DNA of 64,000 nucleotides. Origin: Podospora bellae-mahoneyi (lineage: Eukaryota; Ascomycota; Sordariomycetes; Sordariales; Podosporaceae). Every line of letters starts with the position of its first letter. Positions within the stretch are counted from its first letter, which is position 1. The notes under the pieces were generated by a model. It was not told where the DNA came from and ran no database searches. It saw nothing but the letters and a program-made list of their open reading frames with translations. Shown here in pieces: positions 33,213 through 43,200 of this stretch. The stretch is taken from the NCBI RefSeq assembly GCF_035222275.1, contig NW_026946359.1, positions 3,596,001 through 3,660,000 on the forward strand, given 5' to 3'. Position numbers and translations under genes: made by a program.

Positions 33213-35301
33213 TGACTAGTCATAAGAATGATGGGCCAAAGCTGCCTGTGCAGCAGCTGGCCATTCTCGGTAAGTCACTTGCCCTTCTAGATCTTTACAT
33301 GTCGTTCACCGGCCTAGAGTAGTGGAGCAAGAGGGCCGTTGCCCAATAATACCCTCCGAGTCAGCTAGGCTTGGCAGACATCAACAACTGCTGCTTGACG
33401 ATCACTGTTCATCTCATAGCCGGGTACCGCTTCCGCTCTCTTCATAGTATGCTGACATTCATCATATAGCCATTGCCAGGTTCGCCGAGCCCCTTGCACT
33501 TACCTCAGTCTTCCCCTATCTTCCAGAGATGATCGCCAGCTTTGGGGTAGAGAAGAATGAGGTTGCAAGATGGGCAGGTCTTACCGGTGCCATATTCTCT
33601 ATAAGTCAGAGCTGTACGGCTGTGGCATGGGGACGGGCGTCAGATAAATTTGGAAGGAAACCCATCATCCTGATAGGGTTGCTCAGCACGATGATTTGCT
33701 TTCTTGTCTGGGGTATGTCGACAAGCTTGCCCATGGCCATCACCGCAAGAGCTATCATGGGAAGCGGCAACGGCAATGGTAAGTACCTACACCCAGTTCT
33801 GTGTTTTCTGTCACACCACTAACAACGTCACCAGTTGGCATCATCAGAACCATGGTAGCCGAAATGGTGCCGGAAAGAGTTCTTCAGCCCAAAGCCTTCT
33901 CGCTCATGCCCCTTGTGTGGTCAATAGGCTCTGTCTTTGGGCCTGCCTTTGGTGGCTTCTTTGCTCAGCCTGCCAAGCAGTTTCCCAACGTTTTTGGAAA
34001 CATTGAGTTCTTCAAGACTTACCCCTTTGCTTTGCCAAATATCATGGCATGCTGTGTGTTTTTCATTTCTTTCATGACCGGGTTGTTGTTCCTCAAGGTT
34101 CGTCTCATTGCCCTTCCAAATCACCACATAGACTAACAGCCACAAAAGGAAACACTCGAAAGCAAACGCAACAAACGCGACTGGGGCCTTGAGCTCGGCG
34201 AGAAACTAACTCGTCCCTTCCACCGCTCCAAGCGTACCAAGAATCTCAGGAGGCGCTCCTTTGTTGACAGCGAGGCATCTGCCCCTCTGCTTGCCCAGTC
34301 CGCCATGTCAAGCAGCTCTTCGCACTTGGAATCCAAGCACTCCGATCCAGTATCGATGAAGGACATTTTCGCCCCTCAGACGTCGATAAACCTCATTTGC
34401 TACACCTTCTTGGCTCTTCACTCAGTAGCGTACGACCAAGTCCTGCCTGTGTTCCTCAACTATCCCCGTGTGATTCCTGACGAGCACAACACCTCCCTCC
34501 CGTTCAAGTTCACCGGCGGCTTCGGCCTCAGCTCGGACAAAATCGGCACAATCTACACGGTCTACGGCATCTCCTGTGGAGTGATTCAGTTTTTCCTGTT
34601 TCCCAAGCTGTGTGCCAAGTTTGGTGTGCTGGGAATCTACCGCTTTGCCAGTAAGCACCCTATTATTTCTCCCTTCCCAAGCCCTTTCCTAGTTACTGAC
34701 TTCTTGCATAGCCGTCGTATTCCCTATAATATACTTCTTGACGCCCTACACAGTTCTCGTCCAGGATACCACCGCTCGGTACATCTTCTTCTTGACCATC
34801 ATGCTGGTCAAAGGATTTGTCGTTATTGTCGCCTTCCCTTGCACCACCATACTCCTGACCAACTCTGCTACCTCCCTCCGGATCCTTGGGACCTTGAACG
34901 GAGTAGCGACGACCTTTTCCGGACTAGGGAGAGCTGCGGGGCCCGCCGCTGCCGGTGCGGTCTTCAGCTGGGGCGTGCAGAGAGGATACGTGATTGCAGC
35001 GTGGTGGTTCCTGGGGTTAATCGCCTTGATGGGGACGATCCCGCCTTGGTTTATTATCGAAGGTGATGGCCCTACCGCTTCCTCGACAGCCACATCAACT
35101 TCCACCTCTGACGGGGAAGAAGAGAGCCTGCTCCAGCGTGACGACGACGACGATAGCAGCGTTGACGGGTACGACGAAGTAGCTGTTTTAGAAGCATTGG
35201 AGGGCGAGGAGTCAGAATCGGAGACTGAGCCCGGGAAAGAAAGGAAAAAGAGGACAACGAACGGGAGTTATGGAACAATGAATAAGGGGCCAGCGAGTTG
35301 A
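33213..35301 (+). CDS. MFS transporter (12-helix, Zif/YCR023c-like), with a frame problem at the start
   Basis: Membrane transporter of roughly 600 residues. Exons: 33213-33269, 33470-33778, 33835-34097, 34149-34650 and 34712-35301. MFS motifs: loop 2-3 GRASDKFGRKPIIL, RAIMGSGNGNVGIIRTMVAE, and a helix 5 like PLVWSIGSVFGPAFGG. A long loop (about 34150-34370, basic then Ser-rich) separates the halves, and the C-terminus is an acidic tail. The family-typical LPVQQLAILAIARFAEP is encoded from 33242, but the only plausible start, ATG 33213 (MTSHKNDGP), reads in another frame; one base is missing relative to an intact PKLPVQQ joint, and a TGA blocks the transporter frame upstream. Candidates: a sequencing error, a disabled gene, or an undetected upstream exon with the acceptor at ccaag|ctg. 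The substrate is unknown. Confidence 0.8.
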
Positions 35302-36321
35302 ATGAAATATCATGATGGTTGAAGAGACGGGAAAAGAAATGATAGAGCATACGAAGGAAAGAAGGTCATGACTGAACGGGTGTGTGTTTCTTTTGGCTGA
35401 TGATACCAGATTTCTTTTTTTTCTTTCGGCATATCCATCAAGCATATGACATATCACCTGGGCGGTGTTTTGGGGATAAGGAGTTTAAAAAGTTTTGCTG
35501 TTTTGGTTGTTTGAATAGAAGGAATGAAATGTCTTTTCACCATAACTCATCCTGGTACCTTACCGACCACAACCAGCACCAGCTTGCTCCTTCCTTAACA
35601 GCAGGAGCAACAACCATGGTTTATGTATTATGTCAGCCTTGCAATATTCAACAGGACAGCAGCACATTCTGGCGTAGCCAAGCGGTCAGCCTGCTGGCCG
35701 AGGGCAAGCCCTCCCCCCCCCTCGGTTTCGCTCAGCCTCAGAGCTTCCTGTTCGAATCCTCGTAAAATCAAATGGTTTTCGGCACCGGAACACCACAATC
35801 AAATAAAGTGTGAATGTTGGCGAGTTTTTAGATTTTTATTGACCACTGGTGAAAGATAGGATAACGAGCTGTTTCTTTCTTTGGAGTGATGTTTCTATAT
35901 CACTTGTTTTTGGAGTTGACGTTTTCATGACTGTTGGGTTGTACAGACAGATGCATCCGGCGGTTTGGTACGCTGTGTGATGGGATTGGAACCACAATCA
36001 ACTACTCGGCAGGTCGGTAGATAACCGGTGAAGGACTGAAGCAAGAGGAGAGATATCTCGATATTCAAGATAAATAACCTGTGATATCACATGAACAGCT
36101 TCTACGACCGAGTATCTCCTAATCTACCGGCTTAACCAAAACCATTCGCTCAAGCTATGTTACAACCCCCTTCCCCAAAAAAGAAAATCTACACACATTT
36201 TCCCCCCTAAGGTGATGTATGTAATGTCTTCCCCATCTAGATATCTCTCCCATCTACCCACCATCTGTCAACCACCCAATCTAAAAATACCGACATTATA
36301 CAATCCCCATCCCCCCATTAT
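35302..36321. other. 1 kb convergent intergenic region
   Basis: 3' flanks of the MFS gene and the P450. A polymerase-III-like box A and box B pair lies at 35675-35759. The rest shows no gene. Confidence 0.55.
35671..35779 (+). ncRNA. tRNA-like sequence with box A and box B, probably a pseudogene or tRNA-derived RNA
   Basis: TAGCCAAGCGG at 35675-35685 fits the box A consensus TRGYNNANNNG. TGTTCGAATCC at 35749-35759 differs from box B GGTTCGANTCC at one base. A TTTT run follows at about 35774. The spacing is longer than in an ordinary tRNA, the T stem does not pair, and no acceptor stem is evident, so this is not a working tRNA. Confidence 0.25.
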
Positions 36322-37986
36322 CTACCCCTGCCTTTTCCCCCCATCAATCACCACCTCCTCACTCCCCCCCAACAAGGAAACCCTAACCGTAACCCCCTCC
36401 TTAGGCCTCAAAACCAACCTCCACATCTTCCATTCCTCCGGATCAGCCGTCTCATAATCCCTCCCAAACTCAAACTCGCTCAGCAGCACACATAACAAAA
36501 TCTTCATCTCCGTCTCGGCAAACTTCCGCCCAATACACCCCCTCGGCCCCTGCAAAAAAGTCATAAACGCGTTCGGCACCACACTCGGCGGCAAATCATC
36601 CCACCTGTCCGGGTCAAACTCATCCGCCGTTTCCCCCCAGTAGCACGGAAGCCGGTTGATCGTGTTGGCAAGCACGTAGATCACAGTCCCACCCGGGACT
36701 TTGTACCGACCCAAAGTGTCGTCCGCGATGGACTGCCTTACTGTCATGGGGATCGGGGGGATGTATCTCAGTGATTCCCTGCAGACGTTGTCCATGAAGG
36801 GGAGCTTATCCGGGTCTACGGACGCCAAAAGACGAGGATCATGGCGGGTGGAGGCGTCAAACAAAAAGGGCATGTGCTCCCGGATTTCCTCACGGAGTTT
36901 GCTCTGAATTTCAGGGTGCGTCGACAAAAGATGAACAGTCCACGCCACCGCCGTGGCAGTGGTGTCATGCCCCGCCCCCAGAAACGTCATGATCTGATCC
37001 CGCATCGTGTCAAACGACAGCCCCTCCTCCCCGTTCTCCTTGAGCTTCTTGTTCTCTTTCGCAATCAGAGCAAGGATGTCCTTCTTGCCGATGTTGTTCT
37101 CCGCCTCGTCGAGCTTGGTGGTAATGATCTCGGTAGCTTTGTCGAGGATGATACCCCGAGAGGTTTCCATGTCGCGATTCATCTTGGAGGGGATGTGCTT
37201 CGAGGCAGGGATGAAAGCTTGCATCCCGTGGAGGAGGCGAGAAAAGAGGTCAAAGGCGAAGACGAGGCGGTAGGCCTCGCGGATGGGGACGTCAGGGTCC
37301 TCGAGGGAGTTGATGTCGTACCCGAAACCGGCCTTGCCGATGATGTCGAGGGTGCAGCGGTTCAGCCATTCCAACGCCTCGAACGATTTGACCCTGAGGT
37401 GGGAGGTGGTCATCTCCTTCTTCCAGAGCTTGGCCATGATGAGGGACTTTTCCCAAAAGATGGGCGTGAGCGAGCGGATAGCGCCGATGGAGAAGCCGGC
37501 TGTGAGGGCCTTGCGCTGGACGACGTGGTCGGTGCCTTCGGCGAGGAGGATGCCCTCACCGAGAATGCGGACCATCCAGAGCTTGGCCCGAACGGGCTTG
37601 GGGTAGTTGTACGGGTTTTTCACCGTCATGTGCTTGAGGGCTTCGTCGTCGGCAACGGACAGTCTCTCGGCGCCAAAGGGGAAGTAGTAGCGGATGATGG
37701 GACCGAGCTCCTTGTGCCAGCGACGCTGGGGGACGCCGCACTCCTCGGTGATGATGGTGAAGAACTGCCCTATGAGAGGGTTACCCGGGACTGTGGGAAC
37801 GTGTCTCAGTTCGGAGAAGTAGATTGGGTAAAGATAGCTCAGCCAGACGAAAAGGTAGAAGGGAATGGCTGCTGCCAACGCTGTCCCGACAGTCTGGGCC
37901 AGAGGCAGGTCGAATTTCTTCGCGACACCGATGGATACTGCTGTGGTTACCGCCAGCACGGGGCCGAGAGTGACTTTTGAGGCCAT
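36322..37986 (-). CDS. Cytochrome P450 monooxygenase
   Basis: Intronless gene for 554 residues. An N-terminal hydrophobic region (about residues 30-55, TALAAAIPFYLFVWLSYLYP) anchors it in the endoplasmic reticulum. Hallmarks: I-helix oxygen-binding AGHDTTATA, K-helix ESLR, the PERF-like segment DEFDPDRW and heme loop FLQGPRGCIGRKFAE with cysteine ligand C484. All catalytic elements are intact. The sequence resembles CYP4/CYP52-like fungal hydroxylases in its heme loop, but subfamily and substrate cannot be set by eye. It is divergent from a DHA2 transporter gene with 966 bp between starts, which suggests paired detoxification or modification and export. No backbone synthase of a secondary-metabolite cluster is nearby. 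Codons are strongly G-ending at the 3' end. Confidence 0.93.
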   Translation of the reverse strand: MASKVTLGPVLAVTTAVSIGVAKKFDLPLAQTVGTALAAAIPFYLFVWLSYLYPIYFSELRHVPTVPGNPLIGQFFTIITEECGVPQRRWHKELGPIIRYYFPFGAERLSVADDEALKHMTVKNPYNYPKPVRAKLWMVRILGEGILLAEGTDHVVQRKALTAGFSIGAIRSLTPIFWEKSLIMAKLWKKEMTTSHLRVKSFEALEWLNRCTLDIIGKAGFGYDINSLEDPDVPIREAYRLVFAFDLFSRLLHGMQAFIPASKHIPSKMNRDMETSRGIILDKATEIITTKLDEAENNIGKKDILALIAKENKKLKENGEEGLSFDTMRDQIMTFLGAGHDTTATAVAWTVHLLSTHPEIQSKLREEIREHMPFLFDASTRHDPRLLASVDPDKLPFMDNVCRESLRYIPPIPMTVRQSIADDTLGRYKVPGGTVIYVLANTINRLPCYWGETADEFDPDRWDDLPPSVVPNAFMTFLQGPRGCIGRKFAETEMKILLCVLLSEFEFGRDYETADPEEWKMWRLVLRPKEGVTVRVSLLGGSEEVVIDGGKRQG

Positions 37987-38698
37987 GGTTACCGAAGCGA
38001 CATTCGGTGTTCAACGGCCGAGAGATGGAGTATCGGAACTGGAAGAACTGAAGCGAAGCATAGAGTTGAACGCCGGTTAGGTCCAAACCCCCAGAAGATC
38101 AGATACACTGCGAGGTTGTGATGCCGAAACCAGGATTCCAACGGTAACGGGGCATACCGTTATATACATCATGCCTGCTGGCCTTCAGAATCCAGGAGCT
38201 TGGTTCGCCGTGGCGACGTTCAAGATTGAGGGCTTTCCATGGCGCTAGGCGAAGCCGGTGTATGCCGCAAGTTTGACCTGAAGGGTCTATTTACATGCCG
38301 TTATCCACAAGCATGGCCTAGAACAGACCTAGAGCAGTATTGTCTGAATCATGTCCGCCAGAGTCAGTGTCAACGCCAGTATTGGAGTCTGTGTGCTAGT
38401 GGGCTAGCTTGAGCGTTCTCGTACGACGGAATCCGGTATAACCGTTGGTTTAGACTTGAGCCGATGACCTGTGTGTCGGTACTGAAGTTGACATGCGGGC
38501 TCCTTGATTACCCCTGAAAGCAGTCATTCAGTTACAGTCAGGCATCATGAGCTGAACCTGGGGTTCTGCGTGTGCGCTGTGTTCTTCGAAACAACGTGGC
38601 ACTTTAAAGACAGCCCTTGAATATTCTCATCGTCGTTTCTGTTGAACTGCCTGCAGGCTTGGTAAGGGTTGACGGTTATTCAGCCGTCGAGTGGCGCA

Positions 38699-38709
38699 CC
38701 TAGTCTAGG
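38699..38709. promoter_or_regulatory. Inverted repeat CCTAGTCTAGG
   Basis: Two perfect 5-bp arms around one base, about 245 bp upstream of the DHA2 start and 710 bp from the P450 start. Related CTAGA/CTAGG words recur in this promoter (near 38332 and 38767). It could be an operator for a dimeric regulator. Confidence 0.35.
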
Positions 38710-38752
38710 CGATCCCCTGTGACCGCTCCCAACGAGAGAAAGCCGTTGTCGA

Positions 38753-38765
38753 CCGAAAATACCGG
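38753..38765. promoter_or_regulatory. CCG-N7-CGG candidate Zn2Cys6 binding site
   Basis: Everted CCG/CGG triplets seven bases apart, about 190 bp upstream of the DHA2 transporter start. Triplet pairs of this kind are typical binuclear-cluster sites. Chance occurrence in GC-rich DNA is quite possible. Confidence 0.3.
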
Positions 38766-38952
38766 CCTCCTAGACTAACGAGAGCTTTATCGACATGGAA
38801 AGCGACCATACCTGCTGCCTCTGGTAGTTTCTCCGGGGTCAGATCTCAGGATTTGAAAGAGGTCGAAAACATGACCCATGACCAGAATTTCCGGCTCCTG
38901 AACGTCGAGTGAATCTTGACTGTTTCACTCAACCCCCGAGTCCCTTCTCCTC

Positions 38953-41208
38953 ATGATGGCTTCTCTGAGTAACGTTCTTCATATCATCATGTGCTTTCGA
39001 AAGCGCCAGCCCTCTCATGATGAGAGCCCAATACCAGACATCCCCCCCGAGATTCCCATGCCGGCATGTCAAGACAGCAACCGCCCCAGCAGCTTTGGCG
39101 GCCTAGTCAGCCAACACAACCTCCAGAGAATCGGCATCCCACCCCTCAAAACCGAGTCCATCACCAACAATGACAAGCTCTCAGCCGTCTCACATGTGTC
39201 CGGTGCGACCCGGAATCCCCCACCGATTCGCACGCCACAGGAGATGGCCAACGTACCCAAGAACGTGCTCCTAGAAGAAGTCCTTGGCGGCCTGCGGCAA
39301 CTAGCCGCGTCCCCGACCCCCTTGACACCTACCAGTGTTCGACGAAAGTACCCGATTTCCATGACTGAGCAGCGACATCCAGGGAAACCTGACGCAAAAA
39401 TCCATTGGAGCACAAAGCCATTTGAGGTTCCGAGGGACGCAGTGACCCCGGAACTTCCCATGTCGGAGAAGGGTGACCCTCTGGCAGAGGCCCGTTATGT
39501 CTCTGGTATTCCTCTGGCGTGCCTGATGGCTGGGCTGATGTTTGCGGTGTTTTTGACTTCGATTGATAGAACGATTATATCAACGGTGGGTGGAACATGA
39601 TGCTATCTAGTATTTTCTTCCTCTACTGACCTTGTAGGCTATTCCGAATATTACCGAGGAGTTCAAGTCAACACCGGATATTGGCTGGTATGGCTCAGCA
39701 TATATGCTCACAGCCTGTGCCTTTCAGCCCATGTTTGGTCGCATCTATACGATTTTCTCTGTTAAAGTCTCGTATCTGGTAGCCGTGTTTCTCTTTGAAC
39801 TGGGATCGTTACTCTGCGGTATATCACAGACGTCCATGACTTTGATCATCGGGCGAGCCATTGCAGGGCTGGGGTGTGCAGGCATCCTCACTGGGAGCTT
39901 CGTTGTCGTTTCAACCACGATTCCGTTGCATTTGAGGCCTGTTTTCATTGCTATTGTTGGGCTAATGTAAGTGATCATCACCACGAAGTTCTCTTCGCTG
40001 CTCATCTGACCCTATTCAGGTTTGGGATCGGTGCTTCCCTTGGACCCCTGCTGGGTGGTGTTTTTACAGACTTGGTGGTGAGTATCCGGCAACCGATGTA
40101 TTTGTCGAGAAGATACTGACAACTCGAGACATGGCGATGGTGCTTCTACATCAACCTCCCCGTTGGCGGTGCCACAGCCGCGGCCATGATGATTTTCTTT
40201 CATCCAGCAAAGAACAAGGGAGCCAACCGGCCATTCTGGCAACGTATCTTGGCCTTGGATATCCTTGGAAATGCGCTTCTCCTGGCGGCGTCCATCATGC
40301 TCTTCCTGGCGCTCGAGTACACAACCCAGGGGGTGGCCTGGTCAAGTGCAGAGGTTATCGGACTCTTGACTGGGTGTGGCGTCGTGGCCGTCATCTTCAT
40401 GGCGTGGCAATGGTGGAAAGGAGATGAGGCGCTGATGCCGCCTCGGATTGTCACTCAGCGTACGGTGGCTGCTTCTTGCGGTATGGCGTTCATGACCTAT
40501 GGTGCGCTCATCAACCTGACCTTCTTCTTGCCCATCTGGTTCCAAGCAATCAAGGATGACAGCGCTATTGGTTCGGGTGTCAACATGATCCCCTACTTTT
40601 TGGTAAACGCCTTCTTTTCGCTCTTGGCTGGCATATTTGTCACCAGGATCGGTTACGTCACGCCTCCAGCCGTGATTGGAAGTGCTATCGGTACTATTGG
40701 TCTTGGATTGCTGACGCTCTTGAATCCGCGCACCACGACGGGGCAGTGGGTGGGCTACGAGATGGTGTGCAGTGTAGGGTTTGGCATGTCGATCCAACAG
40801 GGATTCACAGCTGTTCAGACGGTACTTGCGGAGGACGACATGGCGGTTGGAACAGCAGCGGTGGTGGCGTCACAGTCGTTGGGAGGCGCCATCATCCTAT
40901 CGATCGGAAACAGCGTGTTTCAACACCAGCTCTTGAAGGCATCAGAGGCTAATATCCTGCCCGGAGTCGACATCAAGAAGCTTATCGATGTCGGTGCGGC
41001 TTCATTCCATAATCTTGTACTGGATGATGAGCTGCCATTAATGTTGGAGGTGTACAATGCTGCACTGCGATTGGTGTTTATTGTGGGCATCCCCATGGGT
41101 GCAATGGCTGCCATCATTTCGTGCTTCCTCGAGTTCAAGTCAGTCAAGGCGAACAAGGAGGGTGATGTGGCGAAAACTCGTGCCGAGGATGTCGCGCAAA
41201 AAGCGTAA
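38953..41208 (+). CDS. DHA2-type MFS drug/toxin efflux transporter (14 helices)
   Basis: Plasma-membrane proton antiporter of about 699 residues. Exons: 38953-39585, 39638-39966, 40020-40077 and 40129-41208. After a hydrophilic N-terminus of about 190 residues comes helix 1 (LACLMAGLMFAVFLTSID) and the DHA2 signature region: IDRTIISTAIPNITEEF, DIGWYGSAYMLTACAFQPMFG, GRAIAGLGCAGILTGSF and the antiporter motif in LGPLLGGVFTD, followed by WRWCFYINLPVGG. This arrangement is typical of fungal toxin pumps such as HC-toxin or aflatoxin exporters. The N-terminal extension is longer than usual and Pro/Ser/Thr-rich, so it may be a regulatory tail. Neighbouring P450 and shared promoter suggest export of a foreign or self-made compound. 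Confidence 0.93.
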
Positions 41209-41535
41209 GAAAACAATAATGAGGGAATTCGTGTATGTATATGATCAGGTATTTCATGAACAGGAAAGCTCGAGATTCACTGCACGAGGGAAACGCGATA
41301 TCACGTGTGGCCGGCTGTGCTCCAGAATGGGTGCAGCTGTCAACTCTTGGCATCTGCAAGGTCGCTGCTCTTGGTGGATCAAAGAAAGCTGGGCCGGTGG
41401 GGCTCTCTTTTTATCGATATCAACCGGGCAAGGCTACGATTACCTTTCTGGAAGCTCCGTCACCTTTACAAACTAAAGCCAATTCACCCGATCCGCGACA
41501 GCTTCATCACACTCTCCCACACCACAATATCCACA
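41209..41535. other. Short intergenic region upstream of TFIIS
   Basis: 327 bp carrying the transporter 3' flank and the TFIIS promoter. I see nothing else in it. Confidence 0.6.
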
Positions 41536-42566
41536 ATGGACGATCGATCGCTCACCAAGCGCATCCAGACGCTGCACAAGGCTGCTGCGAAAGAGCCTCC
41601 ATCCGTGGTCCTCCAGTTGCTGGAGGAGTTGAAGAAGGAGCCTGCCCCGACTGAAGAGCAGCTTCGTGTAAGACCTCTCTCCTGTCCCTGCCGCGGCGGG
41701 CGGGCGGGTTGACTTTTTTGGCCACTCTGTTGATCATATTGCCCGCAGTCCACCAAAGCCGGCGTCGTCGTCGGTAAAATGCGATCAAACACCAACAAAG
41801 ACATCGCGAGATTGGCTACCGAGATCGTGTCCAAATGGAGGAAGAACGTCGACTCGGCCAAGGACAAGCGCAAGGTTGAACTCGCCAAGGACTCGCCCAC
41901 CCCGAAGAGCGTCAGCTCGCCTCTCCCTCCATCATCATCCTCCAACAAGCCATACGAGGGCGATACCGAGAGACGGCATTTCAAGACGGACAAGGTAGAT
42001 CTCAAGCGCACCGGTCATCAAGCTCGCGACGGCTGTATCGGCGTTCTTTACAACGGCCTGGCATACAGGGCCACAGAGTCTGTCGAGGAGGTTGTCAGAC
42101 TCGCCATGGAGGTGGAGGCTGCCGCTTTCAGAGTTTTCAAGGGCGACACGCCAGAGTATCGCCAAAAGATTCGCGGCCTCATGACCAGTTTGAAGCGCAA
42201 GGACAACCCTGCCTTGGGAAAGCGCGTGCGATCCGGAGCCATCACGCCGGACACGTTTGTCAAGATGACGGACGTTGAGCTTGCCTCGGATGCCCAGCGT
42301 GCCGAGGACGAGAAGCTGCAGCAGGAGAACATGAAGAAGGCGCAGGTGCCCATGGCAGAGAAGTCGATCAGTGATGCTCTCAAGTGTGGCAAGTGCGGGC
42401 AGAAGAAGGTATCGTACAGCCAGGCTCAGACTAGGTCTGCTGATGAGCCGATGACGACATTTTGCGAATGCACTGTGTGCGGTAACAGGTGGAAGGTAAG
42501 TTTTCACTTCGACAGCCTTGCGTCAAGTGATTCTTGCGTGCTAACAGATGGCAACAGTTCTCCTAG
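41536..42566 (+). CDS. DST1: Transcription elongation factor TFIIS
   Basis: Nuclear factor of 295 residues that rescues arrested RNA polymerase II by stimulating transcript cleavage. Exons: 41536-41667, 41749-42495 and 42558-42566. Domain I (LW domain) covers about residues 1-75, ending in NKDIARLATEIVSKWRK. A Ser/Pro linker follows, then domain II (about 125-240, including YRQKIRGLMTSLKRKDNP and the MTDVELAS block), and the C-terminal zinc ribbon CGKCG...CECTVCGNRWKFS. The essential acidic pair is present in TRSADEPMTTF. The last coding exon supplies only Phe, Ser and the stop codon, nine nucleotides; without it the conserved WKFS end would be lost. Confidence 0.96.
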
Positions 42567-43200
42567 CGAGCAAGGCGTTTTCCTACTTTTTGTCGTGTTT
42601 TGGTTGGGGTTTGGCGTTTGGGGAACGCGCACCATTTTCGTCTTTTGCTGCGTTTTTGCATGATACCCGAGCAGCGGCCAGGCAGTACTTGAGGCTCTGT
42701 CTCGGGGATGGGAGAGGTAGCTGAAGGATCCGGAGGAGGTATTTACATATTTCTATTGAACTCTAGATTTAGAGCACAGGCTGTACTATACGCAATTTCA
42801 CGAGAGGCCGATGACAGTGAATCATGTCTGGGACTTTTGGGACATGATTAGCTTGGACAGTTCACAGGTCAGAACTACGCTTGCCAGCAATCCCGACAAG
42901 GGGATTTGCCGGACGTTTCTTACGAGCATACATATATCGATAGTTGACATAACAACCGTGAGTGGGTCGACTCACTGTCCCTTTTCTCGAGCTTTTCCGT
43001 ATCGAGGGCAAACCAACGTATAATGCAGCGATGTTTCATTTTCGCTCACAGTGTGCGGTTTATAATTCATCACTCCTTCAACGTGTCAACATATCAAACA
43101 ATCTCCCAATTAATTCCTATCTCACTCTATATAATCACCACTCCAACACCCTCCCCCCATCCCACTAACCACCCCGGCCCCCGCATCCACCTCCCCCCCG
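42567..43200. other. Convergent intergenic region
   Basis: 634 bp between the 3' ends of TFIIS and Scm3. The right part is C-rich. No gene or repeat of note. Confidence 0.6.

Larger units (their letters stand above)
37987..38952. promoter_or_regulatory. Shared divergent promoter of the P450 and DHA2 transporter
   Basis: 966 bp. Elements seen: tatatac at 38160-38166, TATA-like for the leftward P450; a perfect inverted repeat CCTAG-T-CTAGG at 38699-38709; and CCG-N7-CGG at 38753-38765, an everted triplet pair of the kind bound by Zn2Cys6 dimers. Which factor binds is unknown. Confidence 0.5.

Noticed and set aside
35641-35800. Functional tRNA gene
   Set aside because: Box A and box B words are present, but the T stem and acceptor stem do not pair and the spacing is too long; kept only as a low-confidence tRNA-like sequence.
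36841-37980. Long open frame (379 codons) on the plus strand antisense to the P450
   Set aside because: Its residues are those expected from reading P450 codons backwards; no family resemblance. C- and G-ending codons on one strand keep stops away on the other.
33213-41208. Secondary-metabolite biosynthetic cluster
   Set aside because: Two transporters and one P450 lie here, but no polyketide synthase, peptide synthetase, terpene cyclase or RiPP precursor is present nearby.
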